A stretch of 64,000 nucleotides of DNA from Serratia quinivorans (lineage in GTDB: Bacteria > Pseudomonadota > Gammaproteobacteria > Enterobacterales > Enterobacteriaceae): contig UGYN01000002.1 of assembly GCA_900457075.1 (NCBI GenBank), positions 5,518,001 through 5,582,000 of the forward strand, written 5' to 3'. The position numbers and the translations under genes were made by a program. Every line of letters begins with the position of its first letter. Position 1 is the first letter of the stretch. Below are positions 54,895 to 64,000 of the stretch, piece after piece. The notes beneath the pieces are model-generated. The model ran no database searches, was not told the origin of the DNA, and was given only the letters and a program-made list of their open reading frames with translations.

Positions 54895-55374
54895 ATGGTA
54901 TTTGTCTGTACCTGGGGATCGTGGCAATTAATGCGAAATAGAAGCAACTCGGGGGAAATTTGCGGTAAAAGTGCCATAAAAAACAAAAAAAAAACCACAA
55001 AACACCCTATGGCAGTGCAGGAAATCACCGTGTCGGAACAAGATAAAAAGAGCATAGAGGTATTTCCCACTGAAAAATCAGCTATGGCGCACCTCATCCG
55101 CTCCCGCTATTCTGATGCCACTAACGGCAGAGTTGAGACAGCATCCCGCATCATGAATCGGTTATTGAAGTTACTCGTTGGCGTCTGCATCGTGCTGGTG
55201 GCTATTTTTGCATTGTTACACCTGGGGGCAGACCACCGCCCAAGAGCCATTGCGGTAAACGAACCGCCCATCGAGTGTGAAGATACGCAGGAGATAACCA
55301 GCGATTGTGTGAATGACGATGATGCCAACACTGACGAGCTGCCCGAGCTGACCCCCTCCAGCACTCAGGGATAA
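54895..55374 (+). CDS. single-span membrane protein of unknown function
   Basis: I do not recognise this protein. The frame encodes up to 159 residues; internal ATGs at 54931 and 55009 are alternative starts, since none has a good ribosome site. It has a basic N-terminal part, one transmembrane segment (LLKLLVGVCIVLVAIFALLH) and an acidic tail with three or four cysteines and many Asp/Glu. Its start is only about 31 bp from the divergent membrane gene, so the promoter may overlap. Confidence 0.55.
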   Translation: MVFVCTWGSWQLMRNRSNSGEICGKSAIKNKKKTTKHPMAVQEITVSEQDKKSIEVFPTEKSAMAHLIRSRYSDATNGRVETASRIMNRLLKLLVGVCIVLVAIFALLHLGADHRPRAIAVNEPPIECEDTQEITSDCVNDDDANTDELPELTPSSTQG

Positions 55375-55501
55375 TGAGCTGCAAATACCATTCCTCTATA
55401 TTTACAGCTCGCTTCCCTGGCGTTGCCGCTGAGCGTGCGGCAAGTTAGGGTATGACTTTATGCTGCGTCACAACATTCACTGAAAACAGGAAGTCTGACC
55501 C

Positions 55502-56191
55502 ATGACGAGTATTCTGCAGTTATTCCAGGCCATTGGACTGGGTTTGGTGCTACTGCTGCCCCTGGCCAACCCACTCACCACGGTCGCGCTGTTGCTCGGT
55601 CTTTCGGGCAATATGACGCGCGAAGAGCGCAACCAGCAATCGCTGATGGCATCGGTCTATGTGTTCTTTATCATGACGGTGGCGTTCTATGCCGGCCAGT
55701 TGGTCATGAACACCTTTGGCATCTCTATTCCCGGTTTGCGGATCGCCGGCGGGCTGATTGTGGCGTTTATTGGCTTTCGCATGCTGTTCCCGCAGCAAAG
55801 TGCGGACGAAGCTCCAGAAGTTGAGAGCAAAAGCAAAGAGCTGCGCAAAAAAACCTCGGCCAATATCGCCTTTGTGCCATTGGCGATGCCCAGCACCGCC
55901 GGTCCGGGTACCATTGCGATGATCATCAGCTCGGCATCGAGCGTCAAAGAGAACACCCTGGGATTTGCACACTGGGTGTTGCTGGTTGCGCCAGTGGCCA
56001 TCTTCCTGTCGGTAGCCCTGATTTTATGGGCTTGCCTGCGCAGCTCTGGCGCCATTATGAGGCTGGTGGGTCAAAGTGGCATTGAGGCGATCTCACGCCT
56101 GATGGGTTTCCTGCTGGTGTGTATGGGCGTGCAATTTATTATCAACGGCATATTGGAGATCATCTCAACCTATACCCCAGCCGTTGCCTGA
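55502..56191 (+). CDS. marC: MarC family inner-membrane protein
   Basis: The 229-residue protein has six membrane helices and the UPF0056/MarC sequence pattern: [17 protein letters not shown] at the start, then [21 protein letters not shown]. The family function is unknown; an earlier link to multiple antibiotic resistance was not confirmed. The similarity is closest to MarC rather than to YhgN or YchE. Confidence 0.85.
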   Translation: MTSILQLFQAIGLGLVLLLPLANPLTTVALLLGLSGNMTREERNQQSLMASVYVFFIMTVAFYAGQLVMNTFGISIPGLRIAGGLIVAFIGFRMLFPQQSADEAPEVESKSKELRKKTSANIAFVPLAMPSTAGPGTIAMIISSASSVKENTLGFAHWVLLVAPVAIFLSVALILWACLRSSGAIMRLVGQSGIEAISRLMGFLLVCMGVQFIINGILEIISTYTPAVA

Positions 56192-56226
56192 CCCATGAAT
56201 ACGGGCGCAACATGCGCCCGCTTCAC

Positions 56227-57354
56227 TTACTTACCTGTTGGCGCCTGCGCGCCTAAAATGCCCTTGCCTTCCGGCACTTCGGTAAAACGACTGAGGATCT
56301 CGCTGTAGGTTTTCGCCGGATCCAAATCCTTGAACTGGTTCGGGTAGATAAACTTCGCCAAATACTCCAGCCCAACGATATTGTACGGGTGGTTATAGAA
56401 ATTGTGATAGATGCCGTAGAAGCGACCGTCTTTTACCGCCGAAAGCTGGGCAAAGCCTGGGCGCTGTTTCATCCGGTTAAATGCAGCATCCACCTGCTGT
56501 TGCGTCACACCATAGCCAAAAGGCACCGCGGCGTTGGTTTTACTGGCCCACTGGGAACCGGAGACAATATACGCATCCGGCTTCATGCTGATCACTTTCT
56601 CAAGCGATACGTCGCCGGTCGCGCCCGGTAGCAGTGCAGAACCCACGTTGCGTGCGCCTACCGCTTCAATCATCCCACCCCAGCCGACGTGTGCATGGGT
56701 GAAACAGCAGGATTCCAGCCCGTTCAGGCCGGCTTTGGCTTCAATAAACACCAGCGGCTTGGGTTCTACCGTTTTGGTTTTATCGAGGATGCTCTGATAG
56801 TGCTGCTGATAAAAGTCCGTGTACTGTTTCGCTTCACTTTCACGGTTTAGCGTTTCCCCCAGCAAGGTAATGCTTTTCGGGGTGTTCTCCACCGGTTTCA
56901 GCATGGTATCGATAAACAACACCGGGATATTCAGCGCTTGCAGCTTGTCGAGTACGCCAGTCTGGCTCAGAGAAGGTTTAGAGCGTAGCTGCGCCACCAT
57001 CAGGTCAGGGTGTTTGGCAATAACGCTCTCCAGGTTAATCTCGCCCTTGTCGCTAAACCCCATATCGATAACGTTTTTGGCTTCTGGCCACTTGCTTTGC
57101 AGAATTTTCCAGGTTTCACCATCGCTCTTCTTCAGCAGGTTGTTCCACGCCACCAGCCGGGTAAAGGGATCGGCACGGTCCAGCAAGGCCAACGTCAGAA
57201 TATCGCGCCCATCCTGCACCACAATGCGTTTCGGCTCTTGTTTAATCGTCAGGGTTTGACCAGAGGTATCGGTTAGGGTGAGCGGATAAGTGGTCGCCAT
57301 CACCTGTGTAGAAAAGGCGCAGGCGAAAGCCAGCAAGGTTATTCGACGGTACAC
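56227..57354 (-). CDS. iron-siderophore ABC transporter substrate-binding protein
   Basis: This periplasmic helical-backbone (FepB/BtuF-type) binding protein likely takes up a ferric siderophore. GTG at 57354 with AAGGAG six bases upstream gives VYRRITLLAFACAFSTQVMA, a signal peptide, and 375 residues. A striking CC motif occurs in GLESCCFTHAHVGWGG. No permease or ATPase is adjacent, so it must use another importer. A Fur box precedes it. Confidence 0.85.
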   Translation of the reverse strand: MYRRITLLAFACAFSTQVMATTYPLTLTDTSGQTLTIKQEPKRIVVQDGRDILTLALLDRADPFTRLVAWNNLLKKSDGETWKILQSKWPEAKNVIDMGFSDKGEINLESVIAKHPDLMVAQLRSKPSLSQTGVLDKLQALNIPVLFIDTMLKPVENTPKSITLLGETLNRESEAKQYTDFYQQHYQSILDKTKTVEPKPLVFIEAKAGLNGLESCCFTHAHVGWGGMIEAVGARNVGSALLPGATGDVSLEKVISMKPDAYIVSGSQWASKTNAAVPFGYGVTQQQVDAAFNRMKQRPGFAQLSAVKDGRFYGIYHNFYNHPYNIVGLEYLAKFIYPNQFKDLDPAKTYSEILSRFTEVPEGKGILGAQAPTGK

Positions 57355-57391
57355 GTAACACTCCTTAGCGTGGGAAATTAATCCAGAAATA

Positions 57392-57416
57392 ATAATGAGA
57401 ATTTCTCCCATTATCA
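57392..57416 (-). promoter_or_regulatory. Fur box upstream of the siderophore-binding protein
   Basis: ATAATGAGAATTTCTC contains the palindrome GAGAATTTCTC and is followed by CCATTATC, a good match to Fur half-sites, 38-62 bp before the GTG start. Regulation is inferred from the match and the product. Confidence 0.6.
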
Positions 57417-57503
57417 AAGAGAACGCCGGGCGTGTTTTCGGTTAATTGAAAAGAGATGTGAACAGCAACAAGGTGGTGCGCCGGAACCGGCGCACCAGTC
57501 AGG

Positions 57504-58787
57504 TTAAATCAGGCCGTAAATCAGCGCCGACAGCGCAATCAGCCCCATCACCAGCACAAATACATTGCTCAGCGCACGGTAACGACGCATGGCGGGTACC
57601 CTACGCACCGCATACATCGGCAAAATAAACAGGATTGCCGCGATCAGCGGGCCGCTGATGGTTTCAATAATATGCAACGCACTCGGGTTCCAGACCGTCG
57701 CCGCCCAGGTCAGCAGGAACAGCAACACGGCAGAAATACGGTGTGTAATACGTGAGCTTAGCGGTTTACCGACCGCGCGCGTCAGGCCGTCAATCAGGCT
57801 GGTCGCTCCTTCGGTCACCCCCAATGAGGTGCCCAGATAGGACTTGGCCATTGCCAGCATCGCCATCATCGGCCCCAGATAAGCGATCAACGGGTTGGAA
57901 AATTTGTTCGCCAGCGTGGTCAGCACGGTAATGTTTTGATCTTTCGCCTGCTGCATATCCTCGTGGGACAGGCTCAGCACGCAGCTGAAAACAAAGAACA
58001 ATACGGTGACGCAGATCAGCACGTAGCTGTAGCGCATAATTCGCGCGCAGCGGCGTTCAGCCAGTTCGCCATACAGGCTCTTTTGGGTCGAAGCGAAGGA
58101 CGAAATAATCGGCGCATGGCTAAAGGAAAACACCATCACCGGCACCGCCAACCACAACGAATGCCACAGGTCCGGGCTACTGAACTGAGTATTGGCCAGG
58201 CCACTGACGAAATTGGCGGTTTGCCAGGTCGGCATCAGGTACAGCGAAATACCCATCAAAAATACCAGCAACGGGAATACCAGCATGCCCATCGCCGAAA
58301 CAATGGCGTCTTTACCGCGCAGCAGCACCAGGTTCAGCACCACTACCACCGCCAGGCTCAGCCAGATACGCGGTAGCGGCGTCAGGTGAAACTGATGAGT
58401 CAGGAAACTGTCCAGCGCGTTGGTGATCGAAATGCTGTACACCAGCACGATCGGGAAGAACGCCATCAGGTACAGCACCATGATGATTTTACCGGCCAGC
58501 ACGCCAAAGTGCTCAACCACCACATCATGGATATTGCCGTCACGGCTGGAGCCGGAAAGCACAAAGCGGCTCAGTGCGCGATGCGGTAAATAAGTCAGAG
58601 GGAAGGCAAACACGGCCATCAGCAACAGCACCAGTGGGCCGTTTAAGCCGGCATTGATCGGCAGAAACAACGTACCTGCCCCCACCGCAGTGGCGTAGAG
58701 ACCAAACATCCAGACGGTGTCCGTCTTGTTCCATTTGCCCGGCTGGGCGGAAGCCAGCGTGCCTGAATCGGGAGAAATCGTACTCAT
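57504..58787 (-). CDS. HAAAP-family amino-acid permease (serine/aromatic type)
   Basis: A proton-coupled amino-acid importer with eleven predicted helices in 427 residues (start MSTISPDSGTLASAQ). It has the SdaC/YhjV-type sequence: VWMFGLYATAVGAGTLFLPI, SHAPIISSFASTQKS and SYLGTSLGVTEGATSLIDGL. The substrate within the family cannot be decided by eye. It is monocistronic. Confidence 0.85.
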   Translation of the reverse strand: MSTISPDSGTLASAQPGKWNKTDTVWMFGLYATAVGAGTLFLPINAGLNGPLVLLLMAVFAFPLTYLPHRALSRFVLSGSSRDGNIHDVVVEHFGVLAGKIIMVLYLMAFFPIVLVYSISITNALDSFLTHQFHLTPLPRIWLSLAVVVVLNLVLLRGKDAIVSAMGMLVFPLLVFLMGISLYLMPTWQTANFVSGLANTQFSSPDLWHSLWLAVPVMVFSFSHAPIISSFASTQKSLYGELAERRCARIMRYSYVLICVTVLFFVFSCVLSLSHEDMQQAKDQNITVLTTLANKFSNPLIAYLGPMMAMLAMAKSYLGTSLGVTEGATSLIDGLTRAVGKPLSSRITHRISAVLLFLLTWAATVWNPSALHIIETISGPLIAAILFILPMYAVRRVPAMRRYRALSNVFVLVMGLIALSALIYGLI

Positions 58788-59014
58788 AGGAAAGCTTACC
58801 TTAATCTGCAGCGACAACGATTGCGCCTAACGGGATATCCTTCTCCGCGAATTTTTAATAATAATCAGTTATTTAACTCAGAATTTCATTCTTATGCCTG
58901 GTAAAAGGACGGCAAAGGATAATTAAAAACGTTGCCCAGGTCTATCTTTCACTGGTTGAGTGGCTGTTTCGCGAACAATAATCGCTGTGAAAATCGGCTG
59001 AGAAGCACAAAAAA

Positions 59015-59038
59015 CCAGGGCCTCGAATGAGGCCCTGG
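59015..59038 (-). terminator. terminator of the dehydrogenase operon
   Basis: CCAGGGCCTC / GAGGCCCTGG with loop GAAT; the minus strand continues with T6. It lies 10 bp beyond the cytochrome stop. Confidence 0.9.
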
Positions 59039-59047
59039 GAGGATGAC

Positions 59048-60367
59048 TTACTTGTTGGCGTCCGGATGTTCCGGCACCGCGGCGCTGCCCATGTCCTTCT
59101 GGTCTTTACGCACGCTGGCCACGTCTGAGGCGCTGACCGGCTTGGCGCTGTTACCCCAGCTTGAGCGAATGAAGTTAACCACTTCCGCTACCTGCTGGTC
59201 GTTCAGGCGCCAGCCAAACGGTGGCATGGTGAGGTTGGATACCGCTCCCTTCACCGCCGGCGTGGTGTTACCGGTCAGCACGATGTGGATCAACGAGGTC
59301 GCATCTTCGGTCTGCACCACCGGGTTGCCCTTCAGCGCCGGGAAGGCACGCTTGTAGCCCACGCCATCGGTACGGTGGCAGGCAGCACAGTTATCGACGT
59401 ACAGCGCCGCTCCGGGCTTGCTGTCGTCACCGCGCCACAGATCCTTGGCTACGCTGTCTTCTACCGGTGCGGCCTGTTGTTTGCCGTCTTTCGGCGGCAG
59501 CGTTTTCAGGTAGCGCGAAATCGCCGTCAGATCCTCATCGCTGAGATACTGCAGGCTATGCTCAACCACGTCGCTCATGCCGCCAAACACGATGGACTTA
59601 TCGTTACGCCCGGTTTTCAGGAACTCGGTCAGTTCGGCCTCGCTCCAGGTTCCCAGCCCATCCTTGTTGTCACCGCGCAGGCTGGATGCCACCCAACCGT
59701 CGATCGGCGCATTGCTGCCGGACAGGTAGTTGTCACCGTCGTTATTGCTCAGCGCTTTTTCCTGCATGGTAATGCTACGTGGCGTATGGCAGGCACCACA
59801 GTGGCCCAACCCTTCCACCAGATAGCGGCCCCGTTCAATCACCGGATCGGCCTTGGTGTCCGCCACAAAGTCCGCCGGTGATGGCGCAAACATGCCGCGC
59901 CAGATGCTCAGCGGCCAGCGCATTGACAGCGGCCAGGGGATGTCGGAATCCTTGTTGGCCTGCTCTACCGCCGGTACGCCGTGCATGAAGTAGGCATACA
60001 TGGCACGCATGTCGTCCTCTTTCACCAGCGCAAACGACGGATACGGCATCGCCGGGTACAGGGTGCTGCCGTTTTTAGCGACGCCCTTGCGTACCGCGTT
60101 GTCGAAGTCTTCGAAGCTGTAATCACCGATGCCGGTTTTCTTGTCCGGCGAGATATTGGTGGAGTAAATGGTGCCGATCGGCGTTTCCATCGCCAGACCA
60201 CCGGCAAACTCTTTACCGCTTTTGCCGTTGGTGTGGCAAGCCACGCAGTCACCGGCACGCGCCAGATACTCGCCGCGTTTGATCAACTCGCTGCTGACCG
60301 TGGCGTCCTGCGCCCAGACGGAGAAACTCAGTGCACTGAGAACCAGTGCGGGAACAAATGCTTTCAT
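59048..60367 (-). CDS. membrane-associated cytochrome c subunit of a GMC-type dehydrogenase
   Basis: This periplasmic triheme cytochrome c of 439 residues passes electrons from the flavin subunit to ubiquinone. It has a signal peptide (MKAFVPALVLSALSFSVWA) and three haem motifs, CVACH, CGACH and CAACH, at about residues 41, 190 and 326. It is the last gene of a three-gene operon, in the order small subunit, GMC subunit, cytochrome, as in gluconate 2-dehydrogenase and related sugar-acid or alcohol dehydrogenases. Confidence 0.9.
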   Translation of the reverse strand: MKAFVPALVLSALSFSVWAQDATVSSELIKRGEYLARAGDCVACHTNGKSGKEFAGGLAMETPIGTIYSTNISPDKKTGIGDYSFEDFDNAVRKGVAKNGSTLYPAMPYPSFALVKEDDMRAMYAYFMHGVPAVEQANKDSDIPWPLSMRWPLSIWRGMFAPSPADFVADTKADPVIERGRYLVEGLGHCGACHTPRSITMQEKALSNNDGDNYLSGSNAPIDGWVASSLRGDNKDGLGTWSEAELTEFLKTGRNDKSIVFGGMSDVVEHSLQYLSDEDLTAISRYLKTLPPKDGKQQAAPVEDSVAKDLWRGDDSKPGAALYVDNCAACHRTDGVGYKRAFPALKGNPVVQTEDATSLIHIVLTGNTTPAVKGAVSNLTMPPFGWRLNDQQVAEVVNFIRSSWGNSAKPVSASDVASVRKDQKDMGSAAVPEHPDANK

Positions 60368-60379
60368 CAGTCGCCGTCC

Positions 60380-62162
60380 TTATGCCTGCACCAAAGGGCC
60401 TGGGTTTTTCAGATACTGCTCGCGAATAGCGCGTGCAGACCAGTAAGCCAACGCGGCCACGGTGCCGGTCGGGTTGTAACCCAGCCCCTGCGGGAAGGCC
60501 GACGCGCCGATCGAGAACACGTTATGCACGTCCCAGCTCTGCAGATAGCGGTTCACCGCGCTGGTGTTCGGATCTTCGCCCATCACCGCACCGCCGTTCA
60601 TATGGGTGGTTTGGTAGCTGGTGGTATCGAAATGGCTGTCGGCATTTTTTGGGCTGCCGGAGATCAGTTTCGGGTTCATGGCCTTGGCGATCGGCGCCAT
60701 TTTCTCGTACATAAATTGCGACATCTTGACGTCGTTTTCCTGCCAGTCGAACGTCATGCGCAGCAGCGGCTGGCCGAACACGTTCTTGTAGGTAGGATCG
60801 AGATCCAGATAGTTGCTGCGATAAGACTGATGCGCGCCGTGGGCATCCATCGAGACATGATGGGTATAGGCATCTGCCACCGCCGCTTTCCACTTACTGC
60901 CCCAGGCCGGGGTACCCGGAGGGGTTGGCAAGCCGGAGATCGGTTTGGTGCCTGCCTGGTTGACCCAGAACGGTGAACCGCCAACAAAGCCTGCCTCGGC
61001 ATGGTCAAAGTTGTCGGCGTTGAAGTCGTCCACACCCACACCGTTACCGCCGGCGCCGATGAACGGGTTAGTGAACACGTCCTTGTCGAAGAACGCCTTG
61101 ATGGTGGTCATGTTCTGATAGGCGAAGTTACGCCCAACCACCCCTTCGCCGGTCACCGGATCGTAAGGTTTGCCGATGCCGGACAGCAGCATCAGGTGAA
61201 CATTGTGGAACTGGAACGCGCCCAGGATCACCAGTTCGGCCGGCTGTTCGACTTCACGACCCTGCGCATCAATGTAATTCACACCGGTCGCACGAGACTT
61301 GTCGGCGGTCAGGTTCACTTTCAACGCGTTGGCGTTGGTGCGCAGCTCGAAGCGTTTCTCCATGCGCAATGCCGGCAGAATATTGACGTTCGGCGAGGCT
61401 TTGGAATACATATAGCAGGCGTAACCGCTACAGAAACCGCAGAAGTTGCACGGCCCCATCTGCGCGCCATACGGGTTGGTATAGGAATCAGAGGTGTTGG
61501 CAGAAGGCAGGTTATAAGGATGGTATCCCACGTCCCGCGCGGCTTTCTCGAACATCTGGGCGGAGAAAGTATTTTTCTGCGCCGGCAACGGGAAGTCATC
61601 GGAACGGTCACCGGCAAACGGGTTACCGCCCTTTTGGCCCACTTTCTGGCCTTTGATGGTCCAGGCGGTGCCGGAAGTGCCGAACACTTTCTCCGCTTTG
61701 TCGAAGAATGGCTCCAGCTCGGCGTAGCTGACGCCGAAATCCTGAATGGTCATGTCTTTCGGGATAAAACTCTTGCCGTAACGTTCTTCGTAGTGACTGC
61801 GCATGCGCAATTCAATCGGATCGACCCGGAAATGCACGCCAGACCAGTGCAGGCCTGCACCACCCACGCCGGTACCCGGCAAGAACGCCGCCAACTGACG
61901 GTAAGGCACCGCCGTCTGGCTGGTATTATGACGAATGGTCACGGTGCTTTTTTGACAAATCCTGGAACAGCTTGCGGCGAATGTTATAGGTCAGTTCGTC
62001 GATCACCTGCGGGTAAGAACCATCCGGATAGGTATCGCGCATCGGGCCGCGTTCCAGCGCCACCACGTTCAGCCCGGCCTCGGTCAATTCTTTGGCCATA
62101 ATGGCGCCCACCCAGCCGAAGCCGACGATCACCGCGTCTACTTTTTTCATTACCGTTGCCAT
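60380..62162 (-). pseudogene. FAD-dependent GMC dehydrogenase large subunit, frameshifted as sequenced
   Basis: This is the catalytic flavoprotein of a membrane-bound gluconate 2-dehydrogenase-like complex. Its N-terminal dinucleotide motif is VGFGWVGAIMAKEL, and the C-terminal GMC_oxred_C region has PTGTVAALAYWSARAIREQ. The frame changes at T6 (61948-61953; A6 on the coding strand). Deleting one A joins FQDLSK to STVTIRHNTSQT and yields 593 residues, the usual length. As sequenced, two open frames remain (61926-62162 and 60380-61942). The substrate (gluconate, 2-ketogluconate, sorbitol or other) cannot be read from sequence. Confidence 0.88.
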
Positions 62163-62164
62163 TG

Positions 62165-62890
62165 TTACCCCCTCTCCCCACGAATTGATACCGGGGGTAA
62201 GGGATAACGTTCCCCTCGCTCAACCCAGTCCATAAAGTCGGCGCGTGCGCCCGGAAAATTAATCAGCTTCCAGCCGACCATGTCTTTATTACCGCCATGG
62301 ATCGGGTCGCTGAAGAAACCTTCGCGGGTGTTTTGCAGCAGGTAGGAGAAGAACAGCTTGGCAGGCAACTGCGCGAATTCCGCTTCGCCGGACTCAAATT
62401 TCTGCAACAGCGCGTCCTGCTGTGCGGCGTCCAGTTCGGCAAAAGGTTTACCGGCGGTTTTCTTGCAGTAGGCATCGGCATCGGCGATACCCAGGTTGTA
62501 GATCTGTTTCGGCACCAGCGGCAGTTGGTAACCCATTTCCTTCGGGACATCCGGGTTAAACGGCCCCTGCATATACCAGATGGACCCGGTCGCGTACGGA
62601 GTATTCATCTGACGATCGATAAACTCCGGCACGCCGGCTTCCAGCGCGCCTGGGCCACGATCGTCGGCCGGGATCAGGCGTGCCACAGCCGCTTTGACGA
62701 AGGCCCACTCTTCCGGGGTAAAGAAGGTAGGCTGGTAGTCGCTTGGTTTTGGGGTGTCTGTTGCCGCGACCGCCGGTATTGAGGCTGTCAGTGCGCTAAC
62801 GCCACTGCCGCCAATCACCGCTGCGGGGATTAAAGTCATCGATTTCAACAGGAAATCGCGCCGTGAATTGTTAGTTTTATCGTCCGACAT
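62165..62890 (-). CDS. gluconate 2-dehydrogenase subunit 3 family protein (Tat-exported)
   Basis: This is the small subunit of the GMC complex. The start [16 protein letters not shown] has GGAA upstream and gives 241 residues with a twin-arginine signal (SRRDFLLK), so it probably carries the folded flavoprotein through Tat. The DUF1214-like/GAD small-subunit region runs from about residue 55. It ends two bases before the large-subunit start. Confidence 0.9.
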   Translation of the reverse strand: MSDDKTNNSRRDFLLKSMTLIPAAVIGGSGVSALTASIPAVAATDTPKPSDYQPTFFTPEEWAFVKAAVARLIPADDRGPGALEAGVPEFIDRQMNTPYATGSIWYMQGPFNPDVPKEMGYQLPLVPKQIYNLGIADADAYCKKTAGKPFAELDAAQQDALLQKFESGEAEFAQLPAKLFFSYLLQNTREGFFSDPIHGGNKDMVGWKLINFPGARADFMDWVERGERYPLPPVSIRGERG

Positions 62891-63156
62891 ATCACATTCC
62901 ATCCAAAGATAATCACAACTATTTAACCTCAACCTTGCGGTCGATGCGGGTTTTAAACATAAATTGTTACTTATTTGTATATTTATTGAAGCCCACAATG
63001 TGACCAAATGCCACGATGTTACCGGTAACTTATTGAATGAACGTAAAGATTTGCGGGTTAATGTAAAATTAACTATTCGTGCGGTTTTTTAGGTAACAGG
63101 ATGGGAAATAACGAAAAATGAGAAGTGCATCGCGATTTTACCTCGCGCCAATAAAA

Positions 63157-63183
63157 AAACCGGCCCCATTAAGAGGCCGGTTT
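63157..63183 (-). terminator. terminator of the lytic transglycosylase gene
   Basis: AAACCGGCC / GGCCGGTTT (9 bp) with a nine-base loop; the T-run follows on the minus strand, 17 bp past the stop. Confidence 0.85.
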
Positions 63184-63199
63184 AGCAAAGAAATCTGAA

Positions 63200-63866
63200 C
63201 TAGGGTGACATTGCCTGGTAGGCGGTGGTCACCTTCCATAAATAGCGCGGCGCCTGCGGGGCCGGATGCTTTTTCTGGATATGCTGATAGAACTCATCCG
63301 GGCTCATCTGATTGATACGATTCACCGCTACGCGCTTGTCCGATGAGAAGGTCCGTAGCATGGCGCCCGCTCCATTCACATAAGAAACAATGGTGGCGTA
63401 ACGTAACGTCTGTGGATCGTTGATCCCGGCTAGCTGCTGGCTTTGAAGAATATTGATATAGGCCGTTCCCAGATCAATATTAACCGCCGGATCCTTCAAC
63501 TCACGCGAGCTTGGCTGCCCGCTTCTTCCTTTCAGACGATAGGCGTCACGCCCGGCGGTTGAAGGTTTCAGCTGCATTAATCCCACTGCGTTTGAGGTGC
63601 TGACTGCATTCGGGTTAAACCCGGATTCCACCTGAATAATCGCTTTAATCAGCGTTTCGTCAACGCCATAGCTGTTAGCGGCCTGACGAATGTAATCGTT
63701 ATAGGCTATCGGTGTCCCTGTACGGTTAACCGGAGCCTGCGGGGGAGTCTTTAACCAACCGCCACGCGATGTGCCACTGCCTGAAATATTGGTTGCTGTT
63801 TGCGGGTCTTTGGCACAACCCGACAAAAGCAAAATTGCCGTCAGGCAACCTATTTTTTGTTTTCAC
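63200..63866 (-). CDS. EmtA-like membrane-bound lytic transglycosylase (signal frame broken as sequenced)
   Basis: This lipoprotein cuts the glycan strands of peptidoglycan. The SLT domain occupies about residues 60-200, with catalytic Glu in IIQVESGFNPNAV, then GLMQLKPSTAGRD and YVNGAGAMLRTF, closest to E. coli EmtA (MltE). An ATG frame from 63832 begins MLLSGCAKDPQ and lacks a full signal. GTG at 63866 with the T6 at 63853-63858 shortened to T5 gives MKTKIGCLTAILLLSGCAKD, a proper lipoprotein signal, and 221 residues. Confidence 0.85.
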
Positions 63867-63975
63867 AGAATCCCTCACTCCTTTCAATGAGTTGCGTAGC
63901 ATATACAACTTGTAAGGACGCCTGTACGCTTTTTTTGGTCTAATCTCAAGCTACTCGTATACCAAGAGGTGATTT

Positions 63976-64000
63976 ATGAGTCAATCTGCAACAACGTGTT
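63976..64000 (+). CDS. start of a gene running off the window
   Basis: ATG at 63976 is preceded by AGAGGTG five to six bases upstream, and reads MSQSATTC before the edge. Too short to identify. Confidence 0.4.

Overview
The window reads as chromosome of an enterobacterium close to Serratia (Yersiniaceae). This rests on synteny and on near-identity of many products to their E. coli orthologues. The backbone follows the E. coli order pykF-lpp-ldtE-sufEDCBA(S)-menI-ydiJ-ydiK-rprA-ppsA-ppsR-aroH-ydiE(hemP)-selO-ydiV-nlpC-btuDEC-ihfA-pheTS-rplT-rpmI-infC-thrS. Serratia/Yersinia-type insertions interrupt it: a complete hemPRSTUV haem-uptake cluster, lplA, and an arnBCADTEF operon. No rRNA, tRNA, IS element or CRISPR array was seen.

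Layout. 1-3.5 kb: glycolysis (pykF with a Cra site) and envelope (lpp, the L,D-transpeptidase ldtE). 3.8-9.5 kb: the SUF Fe-S assembly operon on the minus strand behind a perfect Fur-type palindrome. 9.9-10.4 kb: an unrecognised 134-aa gene whose promoter contains a second perfect Fur box. 10.5-15.3 kb: menI, ydiJ, ydiK. 15.5 kb: the RprA small RNA with an RcsB-type box. 15.8-20.7 kb: PEP synthase, its regulator and the aroH DAHP synthase. 20.8-27.6 kb: a glutathione peroxidase and the haem-uptake genes. 27.6-32.1 kb: selO, a YdiV-position EAL protein, lplA, nlpC. 32.3-39.7 kb: lipid A L-Ara4N modification. 40.1-42.5 kb: btuD, btuE, btuC. 42.9-50.1 kb: ihfA and the translation block, with the pheM attenuator and the AUU start of infC. 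50.2-54.2 kb: an AT-rich horizontally acquired patch holding a phage-tail-like protein, an O-antigen-type acyltransferase and an integrase fragment, with a near-identical 17-bp repeat at both sides. 54.2-58.8 kb: two unrecognised membrane genes, marC, an iron-siderophore binding protein and an amino-acid permease. 59.0-62.9 kb: a three-subunit periplasmic GMC dehydrogenase. 63.2-64 kb: an EmtA-like lytic transglycosylase and the first codons of another gene.

Joint logic. Iron is the recurrent theme: four Fur-type boxes precede suf, the unknown 134-aa gene, hemP-hemR and the siderophore-binding protein. Envelope remodelling is a second theme (lpp, ldtE, nlpC, arn, the RprA/Rcs system, emtA).

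A major caveat concerns sequence quality. Genes of otherwise perfectly conserved length (ydiJ, ppsR, arnE, the GMC subunit, the emtA-like gene and possibly the tail protein) are each broken by a one-base change in a homopolymer run. This pattern is more typical of sequencing or assembly error than of real gene decay, so these genes should be treated as probably intact in the organism.
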